Source: DASYQD01 sp036005845 (GTDB taxonomy: Bacteria; Acidobacteriota; Thermoanaerobaculia; Multivoradales; JAIOJS01). Taken from it: a stretch of 64,000 bases of DNA. Both the position numbers and the translations under genes were made by a program. Location: NCBI GenBank assembly GCA_036005845.1, contig DASYQD010000055.1, positions 8,174 through 72,173 on the forward strand, written 5' to 3'. Below, piece after piece: positions 15,412-23,826 of this stretch. Under the pieces are notes generated by a model. The model did not search any database. It saw only the letters and a program-made list of their open reading frames with translations, and had not been told where the DNA came from. Numbering within the stretch: the stretch's first letter is position 1; the number at the start of each line of letters is the position of its first letter.

Positions 15412-15909
15412 ATGTCCAAACATCGAACCCTAGGTGTCCTGCTGATCGGACTCTCGGTCCTGGCCGGTCCCGCTACCAGCGCGGCGCACGGCAGCGACCT
15501 GCTGGATACCGTGCGCGCGGCGCACGCGCGTCACGTGCGGATGATCAAGCAGGCGCACGCGCGCCACCTGCGCGTGCTGCACAAGATCGAGGCGGCGCAC
15601 GAGCGGCACATGCGCCACGCGCCGGCTCCCATCCGCGAGGTCCACGCGTTCGTGGCCGAGCGGCACCGGGCGCACATGCGCGCGCTTGCCAAGGCGGACC
15701 GGTTCGTGCAGCGGCGCCACGCCGTGCACGAGCGCGCGGTGAGCGGCGCCGTGGCCGTCGTCCAGGAGCGTCACCGCGAGCACGTCCAGGCTGCCGGCCT
15801 GCAGGGCGTGCACAACGAGGTGGCCAGCGTCGGCGCGAGCGTCGAGCGCGCGCACGCGCGTCACGTCAGCGCGCTGCAGCGCTTCGCGGACTGGCTGGTC
15901 GGCGCCTAG
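15412..15909 (+). CDS. histidine-rich secreted protein with HxxH repeats
   Basis: A 165-residue protein I cannot assign to a family. A signal peptide (residues 1-24, ending TSAAH) precedes a highly charged helical body. There are 19 histidines, arranged mostly as HxxH pairs (HARH three times, HERH, HRAH, HAVH, HREH). In a helix these would line one face and could bind Zn, Ni or Cu in the periplasm; that role is inference. Translation is well supported by GAGGAGG 8 nt before the ATG. A strong hairpin follows the stop. Coiled-coil structure is also possible. Confidence 0.8.
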   Translation: MSKHRTLGVLLIGLSVLAGPATSAAHGSDLLDTVRAAHARHVRMIKQAHARHLRVLHKIEAAHERHMRHAPAPIREVHAFVAERHRAHMRALAKADRFVQRRHAVHERAVSGAVAVVQERHREHVQAAGLQGVHNEVASVGASVERAHARHVSALQRFADWLVGA

Positions 15910-15953
15910 CGCGCGGCCTGCGCGTTTGGCGCGATCACCAGGGAGTCGAAGAC

Positions 15954-15981
15954 GGGCCGCTCAGCCACCGCCGAGCGGCCC
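15954..15981. terminator. hairpin between convergent genes, likely bidirectional terminator
   Basis: GGGCCGCTC and GAGCGGCCC pair as a perfect 9-bp GC-rich stem around a 10-nt loop. It lies between the histidine-rich gene (plus) and the CysCys-repeat gene (minus), where both transcripts must end. There is no long T-run on either side. Confidence 0.6.
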
Positions 15982-16001
15982 GCTCGTTCTACTGCCGGGT
16001 G

Positions 16002-17555
16002 CTATTCCTGGCCTTGCTTGACGACGTCCAGGCTGCAGGTCGACGTCGAGCTGCCCGCCTCCACCGTCCACTCGATGTGGGTGCCGACGCCGCCCGTGTG
16101 CTCGATCTCGATCGTCGCGCCGTCGATGTTGACCTGGCAAGCGGCGTGGTGCGGACCGTCGTCGCCGACCTTCCAGCAGTCGTAGCCGGTGATCGTCGGC
16201 GCCGGAGTGGGTCCGCAGTTGTTCACCGCCGAGGCGATGAACGAGATCGGCCCGTCCGGCGGCGTGATGGTCTCCGGGTTGTTGCAGGAGATCACCGGCG
16301 CCGACTCGTCGCCGCCGGTCACCGTCACCGTCGCCTGGCAGGTGGCGGAATCCTGGCCGTCGTAGACGAAGAGGGTGACTTGCGTGTCGCCCGTCGGGTA
16401 GGGGCCGCCTGGGTCCTGGCTGATGGTCAGCGGGGCGCCCTCGGGGTCGTACGAGCCGTTGTCGATCGAGGCCTCGGCGCCGCACTGGTTGGGCGGCGCG
16501 GCCACGGTGACGTCATGGCAGACCGCCACCGGCGGCTGGTTCGCCGCCGGGGTCACGGCGACCTGGAGGACGTTGTAGTTCCAACCGGTGGGCAGGAAGG
16601 GCGAGGTGGCGAGGGTGCCACCCGCCACGTCGAAGCCGAGCAGGCGCGGCAGGCTGCTGTTCGGATCGGAAAGAAGATTGCCGCGGATGTAGATCCGGCC
16701 GGTATACGGGTCGTACGCGTTGGAGCCCGAGATCGTGCAGCAGTCGTCGACGCCGTCGCCGACCGTCGCCACCGCGCCGGTCGTGGGGTTGACGGTGACG
16801 ACGTACTCCTTGTTGCCGCCGACGTCGAAGACGATGCCGTAGAGCGTGCCGGTGAGCGGATCGAGCTCGAAGTCGTTGTACTGCCACGCCGTCGACAGCG
16901 AGGGGGAGGAGACGAGCGTGCCGGTCGGGGCGTCGAAGCCGAGCAGGCGCTTGGGGCTCTCCGGCCCATCGGAGAGCAGGTTGCCGGCCACGTAGAGGCG
17001 CCCGGTCGCCGGGTTGTAGGCCGAGACGCTGAAACCGCCGATCGTGCAGCAGTTGGCGATCGTGTTGCCGACCTGCGTCCGATCGGCGATCGTCGGCGTG
17101 ACGATCGCCACCTGCTCCTCGGAGGCGCCGAGGTCGAAGAGGAGGCCCCAGACGGTGCCGCTGCCGATGTCGAGCTTGAACACGTTGTTGACGTACGTGC
17201 CGCCGGTGAGCACCGGGTCCGTCACCAGGGTGCCGGTCGTGGCGTCGAAGCCGAGCAGCCGGAAGTCGGAGCCCTCCCCATCGGAGAGGCGAAAGCCGGC
17301 GGCATAGAAGTAACCGATGTTGGCGTCGAGGGCGTAGACCGGGAAGCCGCCGATGAGGCAGCAGTCGTCCATGCCGCCGGCAACCGGCGTGAGGGCGCCG
17401 CTCGCGGGGTCGACCGTCACCACCCTCTCCTTGTTGATGGAGAGGTCGTTGACGAGCCCGTACAGCGTACCGGGCGTCAGCGCGGTGGCGCGCAGCGAGC
17501 CAGAGACGAGGAGCAGCGCGGCCACGGCGAGCGCGCAACGTCGAACGAGAGTCAT
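16002..17555 (-). CDS. secreted beta-repeat protein with CysCys motifs and HYR-like domain
   Basis: A 517-residue exported protein with a signal peptide (1-24). Residues about 26-335 hold three repeats of about 103 residues. Each starts with GT(L/V)(Y/W)G(L/I) and carries a vicinal cysteine pair (DDCCLIGG, ANCCTIGG, DDCCTISG) and a (R/K)LLGFD strand, so they look like blades of a beta-propeller. The C-terminal 180 residues are HYR/PKD-like (QPPVAVCHDVTV, YDPEGAPLTISQDP) with several more cysteines. The role is unknown; adhesion or matrix is plausible. GGAGG lies 8 nt upstream of ATG 17555. It follows the FecR gene in the same direction. Confidence 0.78.
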   Translation of the reverse strand: MTLVRRCALAVAALLLVSGSLRATALTPGTLYGLVNDLSINKERVVTVDPASGALTPVAGGMDDCCLIGGFPVYALDANIGYFYAAGFRLSDGEGSDFRLLGFDATTGTLVTDPVLTGGTYVNNVFKLDIGSGTVWGLLFDLGASEEQVAIVTPTIADRTQVGNTIANCCTIGGFSVSAYNPATGRLYVAGNLLSDGPESPKRLLGFDAPTGTLVSSPSLSTAWQYNDFELDPLTGTLYGIVFDVGGNKEYVVTVNPTTGAVATVGDGVDDCCTISGSNAYDPYTGRIYIRGNLLSDPNSSLPRLLGFDVAGGTLATSPFLPTGWNYNVLQVAVTPAANQPPVAVCHDVTVAAPPNQCGAEASIDNGSYDPEGAPLTISQDPGGPYPTGDTQVTLFVYDGQDSATCQATVTVTGGDESAPVISCNNPETITPPDGPISFIASAVNNCGPTPAPTITGYDCWKVGDDGPHHAACQVNIDGATIEIEHTGGVGTHIEWTVEAGSSTSTCSLDVVKQGQE

Positions 17556-17570
17556 CGTGATGCCCTCCGG

Positions 17571-17595
17571 TAGGTGTAGATGAAGCCTACACCTA
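17571..17595 (-). promoter_or_regulatory. inverted repeat in the leader of the CysCys-repeat gene
   Basis: TAGGTGTAG (17571-17579) and CTACACCTA (17587-17595) are perfect 9-bp complements separated by 7 nt. The element sits just upstream of the GGAGG ribosome-binding site, between the FecR stop and this gene. It could be an operator or an mRNA hairpin controlling translation. Confidence 0.45.
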
Positions 17596-17607
17596 ACGCG
17601 GAAAGGC

Positions 17608-18888
17608 CTAACAGTTCGGCTCAGTCGCCGGCTCGTCCCGGATGGGTGCCGCGAAGACCGTCGGCTCGCTGCTGCCGCTGCCCTCCTGAGTCGGCCTGGG
17701 CATCGGGTCGGAGACGGACTCCTGGCTCGCCGGAGCGGCGTCCGCGACGAATGTGGGGCTGTCGCTCGGCGAGCTGTCCGCGCCGCTCGAGCCGGCGGTT
17801 GCCGAGTCGGCGGAGCTGCCGGCGGTCTGCGCCTCCTCGGCGGTCGAGGGTTGGGACTCCTTCGCGGGGCTTGCCGCCGGCGCATAGGTGCCCGCGATGC
17901 TCGCGGCGCGCCAACCGTCATCGTCGTCGTACGTCTCCAGGATCGGCTTGGTGATCGGAAGCTCGCCGGGCTCGCTGGTGCTCGCTTCATCGAGCGGCCA
18001 CGGCTTGTCCACGGGGACCTCGATCGCGGCGACGGCCGCCGCGGGCTCGCGGCCCGGCGACACCGCGTTGCGGCCGGGATCGGTCGCGACGGCCGGGCCG
18101 GGGTCGGCGGCGGGATGCGGCGGCCGCGTGCGCACGGCGCGGCCCGGCGGGCGGGGATCGACGCAGACCGGCTCGCCGACCTCCCAGGCGTCGAAGCCGA
18201 GGTCGTAGTAGTCGAGCCCGAGGTCGCCGTAGTCCGCGGCGGCCAGCCGCTCGCGGCGGCGGTCGAGCGTCGCCGCCCAGCGCTCGAGGGCGTCGTCGCC
18301 GCCGGCGCGCTCGACGACCGCCGCGCCGTCACCCTCGATCGAAGCCTGCTCGCCGGCCGCGAGCCAGACCGCGCCCTGCCGCGTGCGCAGCTCGATCTCG
18401 CCGCGCCGCGCGACGACGACCGTCGAGTCTTCGCCGCGTTCGATGCGGCAGGAGCCGGCGCTGACGTAGACGGTGGCGTTCTCGGTGTCGATGCGGACCT
18501 CGCGGCCGCTGTCGTTGGTCAGCAGCAGCTCGCCGCGGTCGAGGCGCAGCAGGTTGGCGGTGAAATCGCCGTCGCTCGCGCCGGCGAGGGTCGCGAACGT
18601 CAGCTCGCTGTCGCCGGCGACGAGGGCGTCTACGGCCTCGGCGAGCACGGCCTCGACGCGGGCGCCGCGAGCGGTGATGAGCCGATCGCCGCCGAGCAGC
18701 GGCTCGTCCGCAGCGGCCACGGCTTGCGCCCCGGCCCGCTCGATCGTCGCGGCGCCGTCGACGACGCCGAGCCGGGCGCCGGCCTCGTTATTCGCCGCGG
18801 CGGCCGGGATGGCGAGGGCCACTGCCAGGACGAGGACGATCAGCAACGGCGCTCCTCGGCCTCGACCTGGAGACGGGACAATGATCAT
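17608..18888 (-). CDS. secreted FecR-domain protein
   Basis: A 426-residue exported protein. A signal peptide (about 1-32) is followed by a FecR-type beta domain (about 38-190) with GAATIERAG, LLGGDRLIT and GSCRIERGEDSTVVVARRGE. The C-terminal half is Pro/Ser/Ala/Glu-rich and probably disordered, and it ends in Cys. FecR domains in these bacteria often occur in surface or polysaccharide-related proteins and need not regulate iron uptake. GGAGG lies 7 nt before ATG 18888. The CysCys-repeat gene downstream is probably co-transcribed. Confidence 0.78.
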   Translation of the reverse strand: MIIVPSPGRGRGAPLLIVLVLAVALAIPAAAANNEAGARLGVVDGAATIERAGAQAVAAADEPLLGGDRLITARGARVEAVLAEAVDALVAGDSELTFATLAGASDGDFTANLLRLDRGELLLTNDSGREVRIDTENATVYVSAGSCRIERGEDSTVVVARRGEIELRTRQGAVWLAAGEQASIEGDGAAVVERAGGDDALERWAATLDRRRERLAAADYGDLGLDYYDLGFDAWEVGEPVCVDPRPPGRAVRTRPPHPAADPGPAVATDPGRNAVSPGREPAAAVAAIEVPVDKPWPLDEASTSEPGELPITKPILETYDDDDGWRAASIAGTYAPAASPAKESQPSTAEEAQTAGSSADSATAGSSGADSSPSDSPTFVADAAPASQESVSDPMPRPTQEGSGSSEPTVFAAPIRDEPATEPNC

Positions 18889-19240
18889 GGGGCTCCCTCC
18901 CTCGCGCGCTCAGCAGCTGCGGTTGCCGGTGCCGTTTGCAAGTGGAGAGCCACGGCGTACCGCCGCTCGTTCGAGCGCGCCGCCTCGCCGCGAGCGCGCA
19001 TTCTTCGCCGAGCCTGTCCCCGCGCGGAGTCACCCGGTGTCACCGGTGAGGACGTTCGTTTCCGCTGCGGCGTACGATCCGCATGGTGCTCCCCACAGCC
19101 GGCAAAGTGAGCGGCCGGCGCCTGCGGGCGCTGCCGCACTGCCGTATACGCGCTGACGCAGGATTCGGCCGATTACCTCCGGATCGTGGGTCGGCTGACG
19201 ATCGAGACCGGCGCCGCGCTGCGCGTCTCTGGGTGATGCC
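18889..19240. other. 352-bp divergent intergenic region
   Basis: This lies between the FecR gene (minus) and the TonB receptor gene (plus). It should hold both promoters; I cannot place either with confidence. The stretch 19111-19236 has a coding-like GC3 pattern in one frame, ending with TGA at 19234, but without a convincing start codon. The sequence CTGTCCCCGC near 19013-19022 resembles one box of a cobalamin riboswitch, but the other boxes are absent. Confidence 0.4.
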
Positions 19241-21379
19241 GTGCCCGCCCGTTCGTTCCTCGCGCCCCGCGTGGTGAGCGGAGCCCTGCTCGCGGCGGCG
19301 ATCGCGACGGCGTGGGCGGGCGCTCGCGGCGCCGCCGCGCCGCCGCACGACGCCGGGACGACGGCTGCCGTCGCGCCCACGCCGCGGCCGCTCGCGCCGG
19401 TAACCGAGATCGACCGGTCCGCCGTCCTTGAGCCGGCGGACCTCGCGGACCTGCTTCGCCACGCTCCCGGCGTGCGCGTCGTGCGGCATGGGCTTCACGC
19501 CTTCGCGCTCGACGTTCGCGGGCTCGAAGGGGTGACGGAGCGGCGGCTGCTCGTGCTCGTCGACGGCCGCGATGCGTCGGTGCCGCTCGCCGGCACGCCG
19601 CCGTGGGCGGCGGTGGCGTTCGCCGGCGAGGAGCTGGAGCGGCTCGAGCTCGCGCGTGGGCCGGGCTCGGCGCGCTACGGTGGCGGCGCCTACGGCGGCG
19701 TGCTCGCGCTGGTGACGCGGTCGCCGCGGGCGCCACGAAGCGACGTGCGCCTCGCGGCCGGCGAGCGCGACAGCGCCCATGCCTGGACGGGCTGGGCCGG
19801 CGAGGTCGCCGGCGCCACCTACCTCGCGGTGAACGCCGGCTTCGAGCGCAGCCGCGGCTTCGCGCGCTCGCGCGTGGACGCCAGCGAGTACGCCGGTCTG
19901 CCGCGCGAACGGCTGCCGCTCGACGGCGGCCGCGAGCGCGTCGGCGGGTTCGACCTGCGCCTCGAGCGCGACTTCGCCGCCAACGCGAGCCTGCGCCTGG
20001 CGGCGGGAACGGCGGCGATCGCCGGCGTGCTGACGCGCAGCGAGCTCGACCGCCAGCAGGTCACCGACGCGGATGCGCCGTGGCTGCGCTTCGATCTCAC
20101 TACGCCGAGCCGCCGATTGCGTGGAAGCTGGACCGGCTACCGCAGCCGCGCTCAGCGGGCATTGGGATTGGGACGCGAGCTGTCGCTCGATGCCGATCGC
20201 TACGCGATCGAGCTCGAGGGCGAACGAGCGGCGAATGCGCACGGTCGTCTCACCGGAGGCCTCGTCGTCCAGGGCGAGCTCGCCGACTCGCGCGACGCGC
20301 GCGGCCGCGAGACCTGGCTCGCTCGGCCGCTGCGCGACTCGTTGCAAGGAGCGTGGGGAAGCGCCGATTTCGATCTCGGCCGCCGTGCGCGCATGACGGT
20401 CGGCGGGCGCCTCGATCGCGCCGCCAGCAACGGTTCTCCGCGCGGCGCCGACCTGCAGGTCTCACCGCGGCTCGGCTTCGCCTACGCCTTCGGCGACGCG
20501 CACACGCTGCGGATCCACGCCGGCCGCGGCTTTGTGCGTCCGAGCGCGGAGCAGCGGTCTGTGGAAGTGCCGCTCCGGGAGCCGCTCGATCTCTCGCCGC
20601 TGCAGGACGCCTACGGCCTCGACCTCGGGTTCGACGGCGTGCCCGTCGTGGCGCTGGGCAACCCGCTCTTGCGGCCGGAATCGGTGAGCAGCGTCGAAGC
20701 CGGCTACAGCGGCCGCTTGGGCCCGCGGGTGCATCTCGACTTCGACGCGCACCGCAGCCGCCATCGCGACCTGGTCAGCGGGCTGCTGCCCGGCGTCGCC
20801 GCGGCGTATCCGCCGTACTCGGTGCCGGCGGGCGTGCCGCCCGAGCTCGCGTCGCTCTTCCTGCAGACGCTCGACCGTTTCCTCGATCCGGGTGTCCGCG
20901 CCGGTCTGGCCAGCCTGTCGGACGGCTCGCCCGCCGTCGTGCAGTCGTTCGCCAACGCGGGCGAGGCGGTGATCCGCGGCGCGGACGTCGGGCTGCGCGT
21001 CAGGATCGCGCGGCGTTGGGAGTCGACGCTCGCCTATTCGCTCCTCGACTTCCACGTCGAGCGCACGGCGCCCGGTGACGTGCTCGTCGCCAATGCGCCC
21101 GACCACCGGCTGGCGGTGACGCTCGCCTATGGCGGTCCCGAGCTGCGCGTCGCCGCGGCATGGCGCGGGCAGCCAGAGTTCGAATGGAGCGCCGGCGGCT
21201 CGCGCGGCATCGTGCCCGCCCTCAGCGACGTAGAAGTGGCGATGAGCCGGCGGTTGGGCAAGGTGTGGGAGCTGGGCCTGCGCGTGACCAACGCGTTCGA
21301 CCGACGCCGTTACGAGAGCTTCGGCGGCGATTTGCTCGGCCGTCGGGCGCTGCTCACGGTGGGGCACTCCGGGCGATGA
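19241..21379 (+). CDS. TonB-dependent outer-membrane receptor
   Basis: A 712-residue receptor. A signal peptide (about 1-31) is followed by a plug domain (about 55-165) with LADLLRHAPGVRVV, LVLVDGRD and the LELARGPGSARYGGGAYGGV segment, and then the beta-barrel, which ends at a C-terminal strand with aromatic positions. Proteins like this take scarce solutes such as siderophores, cobalamin or glycans across the outer membrane. No carboxypeptidase-like extension is present, so it is not a classical SusC. The GTG start at 19241 is unique in the region. Its TGA overlaps the glycosidase ATG by 4 bp, which suggests glycan-related uptake (inference). Confidence 0.85.
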   Translation: MPARSFLAPRVVSGALLAAAIATAWAGARGAAAPPHDAGTTAAVAPTPRPLAPVTEIDRSAVLEPADLADLLRHAPGVRVVRHGLHAFALDVRGLEGVTERRLLVLVDGRDASVPLAGTPPWAAVAFAGEELERLELARGPGSARYGGGAYGGVLALVTRSPRAPRSDVRLAAGERDSAHAWTGWAGEVAGATYLAVNAGFERSRGFARSRVDASEYAGLPRERLPLDGGRERVGGFDLRLERDFAANASLRLAAGTAAIAGVLTRSELDRQQVTDADAPWLRFDLTTPSRRLRGSWTGYRSRAQRALGLGRELSLDADRYAIELEGERAANAHGRLTGGLVVQGELADSRDARGRETWLARPLRDSLQGAWGSADFDLGRRARMTVGGRLDRAASNGSPRGADLQVSPRLGFAYAFGDAHTLRIHAGRGFVRPSAEQRSVEVPLREPLDLSPLQDAYGLDLGFDGVPVVALGNPLLRPESVSSVEAGYSGRLGPRVHLDFDAHRSRHRDLVSGLLPGVAAAYPPYSVPAGVPPELASLFLQTLDRFLDPGVRAGLASLSDGSPAVVQSFANAGEAVIRGADVGLRVRIARRWESTLAYSLLDFHVERTAPGDVLVANAPDHRLAVTLAYGGPELRVAAAWRGQPEFEWSAGGSRGIVPALSDVEVAMSRRLGKVWELGLRVTNAFDRRRYESFGGDLLGRRALLTVGHSGR

Positions 21380-23823
21380 AGCAGCCGACGATCCTTGTCG
21401 CGCTCGCGCTTTTCGTTGGCGTCGTCGTCGGCATCGTAGCCGCGCGTGCTGGTGCGGCGGAGCCAGCACGCTGCACCTCGAGGCCCGTCGCCATCGGTGT
21501 CAACGTGCAAGGCCGACCCGACTTCGACCGCGTGCGCGCCTCACAGATCGGCTGGGTGCGGCTCACCATTCGTTGGTCGGACATCAACCCGGCACCCGGC
21601 GTGTGGGAGCTCGGGGAGCTCGACCGCGAAGTGGCCGACGCGCGCGCGCACGGCGTCGACGTGCTGGCGCTCCTCAGCCACACGCCGGAGTGGGCTGGCG
21701 GCGGCGCGCACGGCGTCGTCCCACCCGCCGACCTCGGCCCATGGCGCGAGCTCGTCGGCCGCGTGGCGCGCCGCTACCGCGGCCGCATCGCCGCCTACGA
21801 GATCTGGAACGAGCCCGACGTCGAGGACAAGGGCGACGGCATCGGCTGGGACCGCGACCTCGACGTCGCACCGCGCTACGTCGACCTGCTGCACGCGGCG
21901 GCGACCATCATCCGCGACGAAGCGCCCGGCACGGTGATCGTCGCGCCGGCGCTCTCCAGCGCCTCGACCGAACGCACGGCGCAGCTCTGGCGGCAGCTCG
22001 AGTCCACCGCGTTCGCCGACGGTGCCGCCCTCGACGACGTCGACGTCGTCTCGGTGCATCAGAACGTGCTCGACGCCGATCCTCCCGGCGAGTGGCTGGT
22101 GCGCCTGCTGTCGCGCAAGCTCTATCCGCTCTCCGCCGAGGCGCCGGTGCTGGCGAAGAAGCCGCTCTGGCTCACCGAGTTCGGCTGGCAGAGCGCGCAG
22201 GTCCGCGACGCGCGCCAGCGCGAGTACCTGGAGCAGGCGCTGACGCTGGCGACCGGCGCTGCCGACTGGCCGCGCTGCGACAACGTCGCCAACTACCGCA
22301 TCACGGCGGCGTTCATCTACAAGCTGCAGGACTCGGGCGGCGAGACCTCCGGCATCTTCCGCGAAAGCGGCGAAGCGAAGCCCGCCGTCGCGGAATTCCT
22401 GCAACCCCTTGCCTTCCCGGCGACCGCGGGCGGCACGCAGCGCGCCGATCTCGCCGTCGATTGCGCCGATCTCGACTGCACGTTCCGCCAAGCCACTTTC
22501 GACCCCGCGGGACCGTGGCGGTGCGCGTGGGACTTCGGCGACGGCACGGGCGCCGAGGGTTGCGCCGCGAGCCACGCCTACCACCGGCGTGGCCAGTACC
22601 TCGTCGGCCTGTCGATGCAGCTCGCCACGCTGCGCCTCGACGGCTCGCGCTGGCTCGCCGCCACCTGCGCCGACCGCCAGCCGCCGACGGTCGTCGTGCG
22701 CTCGCCGGCGCCCGGCGCGCGCGTCGACGGCGTCGTGGCGGTACGCGCCCACGCCACCGACGACCGCGGCGTGGTGGAGACGCAGCTCTGGGTCGACGGA
22801 CGCCTGCTGGCGACGAGGCCCCGCGGCGGCACCGTCGGCTTCCTCTGGGATACCCGCGAGCTGCGCCCGGGCAGCACGCATTTGCTGAGGATCGTCGCCC
22901 GCGACCGCTGCGGCAACCTCGGGTCGTCGACGAACGGCACGATCGCCGTGATCATCGGCGGCGGCTCAGAGCCACCTTCGCGCCTGCGGTCTGCCGCGCG
23001 CCCGCGAGCGCGCCGCGCTGCTAGAGTTTTTTTCGTGGCCGAGGCCATCAGTGAAGTCCGGAAGGCCCGCGACGAGCCCGGCGCGGCGCCCGATTTCTCG
23101 CCGCTTGCGGCGACCTACGTGCGCGTCCGGCCAACCTACCCGCCCGCGCTCTACGCGTGGCTGGCCGGCCTCGCCAGGCGGCACGAGCTGGCGTGGGACT
23201 GCGCGACGGGCAACGGCCAGGCGGCGCTCGGCCTGGCGCCGCACTTCGCGCGCGTGGTGGCGACCGACCGGAGCGCCGAGCAGCTGCGGCACGCGCCGCC
23301 GCATCCGCGCGTCGAGTACCGGCTGGCGACCGCCGAGCGGTCGGGGCTCGCGGCGCGGAGGGCCGACCTCGTCACCGTCGCCGCGGCGCTCCACTGGCTC
23401 GACTTCGCGGCCTTCTTTGCCGAGACCGCGCGCGTGCTCTGCCCGGGCGGCGTGCTGGCGGCCTGGACCTACCACACCGCCATCTGCGAGCCGCCCTTCG
23501 ACCGCGCCTTCCATCGTCTCTACTGGGACGTCCTGCGTCCCTACTTTGATGACCGCGTCCGCTACGTCGACGACCGGTACGCCGGCATCGCGATGCCCGG
23601 CGAGCCGATCGCAGCGCCGCCGTTCACCCTCACCGTCGACTGGACGCTCGAGGACGCGCTCGACTACGTGCGCACCTGGAGCGGCGCCAACGTCTACCGC
23701 GAGAAGACCGGCGCGGACCCGGCGGAGCTCATCCGCGAGGAACTGGCGCCGCTGTTCGGCGATGCGGCGACGACGCGCACCGTGCGCATCCCGCTCTTCG
23801 TGCGCGCCTCGCGCCTCGACTAG
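21376..23823 (+). CDS. GH-A-clan glycosidase with PKD and Ig-like domains, in frame with a C-terminal methyltransferase
   Basis: An open frame of 815 residues. After a signal peptide (about 1-25), residues 30-345 form a GH-A-type TIM barrel with acid/base E146 (EIWNEPD) and nucleophile E268 (LTEFGW). A PKD-like domain (about 375-415, WDFGDGTGAEG) and an Ig-like domain (about 436-530) follow. The frame then continues without a stop into a complete SAM methyltransferase from residue 554. The junction contains the slippery sequence T-TTT-TTC at 23027-23033. A -1 shift there, or one extra T, would end the glycosidase at the TGA seven codons on. A secreted enzyme fused to a cytoplasmic methyltransferase is implausible, so two separate products are likely. 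The ATG overlaps the TonB receptor stop. Confidence 0.75.
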   Translation: MKQPTILVALALFVGVVVGIVAARAGAAEPARCTSRPVAIGVNVQGRPDFDRVRASQIGWVRLTIRWSDINPAPGVWELGELDREVADARAHGVDVLALLSHTPEWAGGGAHGVVPPADLGPWRELVGRVARRYRGRIAAYEIWNEPDVEDKGDGIGWDRDLDVAPRYVDLLHAAATIIRDEAPGTVIVAPALSSASTERTAQLWRQLESTAFADGAALDDVDVVSVHQNVLDADPPGEWLVRLLSRKLYPLSAEAPVLAKKPLWLTEFGWQSAQVRDARQREYLEQALTLATGAADWPRCDNVANYRITAAFIYKLQDSGGETSGIFRESGEAKPAVAEFLQPLAFPATAGGTQRADLAVDCADLDCTFRQATFDPAGPWRCAWDFGDGTGAEGCAASHAYHRRGQYLVGLSMQLATLRLDGSRWLAATCADRQPPTVVVRSPAPGARVDGVVAVRAHATDDRGVVETQLWVDGRLLATRPRGGTVGFLWDTRELRPGSTHLLRIVARDRCGNLGSSTNGTIAVIIGGGSEPPSRLRSAARPRARRAARVFFVAEAISEVRKARDEPGAAPDFSPLAATYVRVRPTYPPALYAWLAGLARRHELAWDCATGNGQAALGLAPHFARVVATDRSAEQLRHAPPHPRVEYRLATAERSGLAARRADLVTVAAALHWLDFAAFFAETARVLCPGGVLAAWTYHTAICEPPFDRAFHRLYWDVLRPYFDDRVRYVDDRYAGIAMPGEPIAAPPFTLTVDWTLEDALDYVRTWSGANVYREKTGADPAELIREELAPLFGDAATTRTVRIPLFVRASRLD
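23011..23046 (+). repeat. promoter/start direct repeat, copy 1
   Basis: This 36-bp sequence contains a TAGAGT box, a T7 tract, the GTG start of the methyltransferase and its first codons (V-A-E-A). It matches 24652-24686 closely: identical CGCCGCGCTG at the left, TAGAGTT in the middle and CGTGGCCGAGGCC at the right. Confidence 0.65.
23022..23027 (+). promoter_or_regulatory. -10 box (TAGAGT) before the methyltransferase start
   Basis: TAGAGT is followed by 7 nt (TTTTTTC) and GTG 23035. No ribosome-binding site is present. It supports independent, leaderless expression of the methyltransferase. Confidence 0.45.
23035..23823 (+). CDS. class I SAM-dependent methyltransferase (own start inside the longer frame)
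   Basis: A 262-residue protein if started at GTG 23035. SAM-binding motif I is WDCATGNGQ (about 54-62), followed by VVATDRSAEQL (motif post-I) and LVTVAAALHWLDF (motif II/III region), the order seen in trans-aconitate/ubiquinone-type methyltransferases of the PF08241 group. The substrate is unknown. I favour this separate start over the fusion because a TAGAGT box lies 7 nt upstream and because the enzyme has no business outside the cell. The region around the start is repeated before the nucleotidyltransferase gene at 24675. Confidence 0.8.
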   Translation: MAEAISEVRKARDEPGAAPDFSPLAATYVRVRPTYPPALYAWLAGLARRHELAWDCATGNGQAALGLAPHFARVVATDRSAEQLRHAPPHPRVEYRLATAERSGLAARRADLVTVAAALHWLDFAAFFAETARVLCPGGVLAAWTYHTAICEPPFDRAFHRLYWDVLRPYFDDRVRYVDDRYAGIAMPGEPIAAPPFTLTVDWTLEDALDYVRTWSGANVYREKTGADPAELIREELAPLFGDAATTRTVRIPLFVRASRLD

Positions 23824-23826
23824 CGT

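Noticed and set aside
18960..19240. Cobalamin riboswitch upstream of the TonB receptor
   Set aside because: Only one short box-like match (CTGTCCCCGC) was seen. The other conserved segments and the paired stems could not be found. A covariance-model search would settle it.
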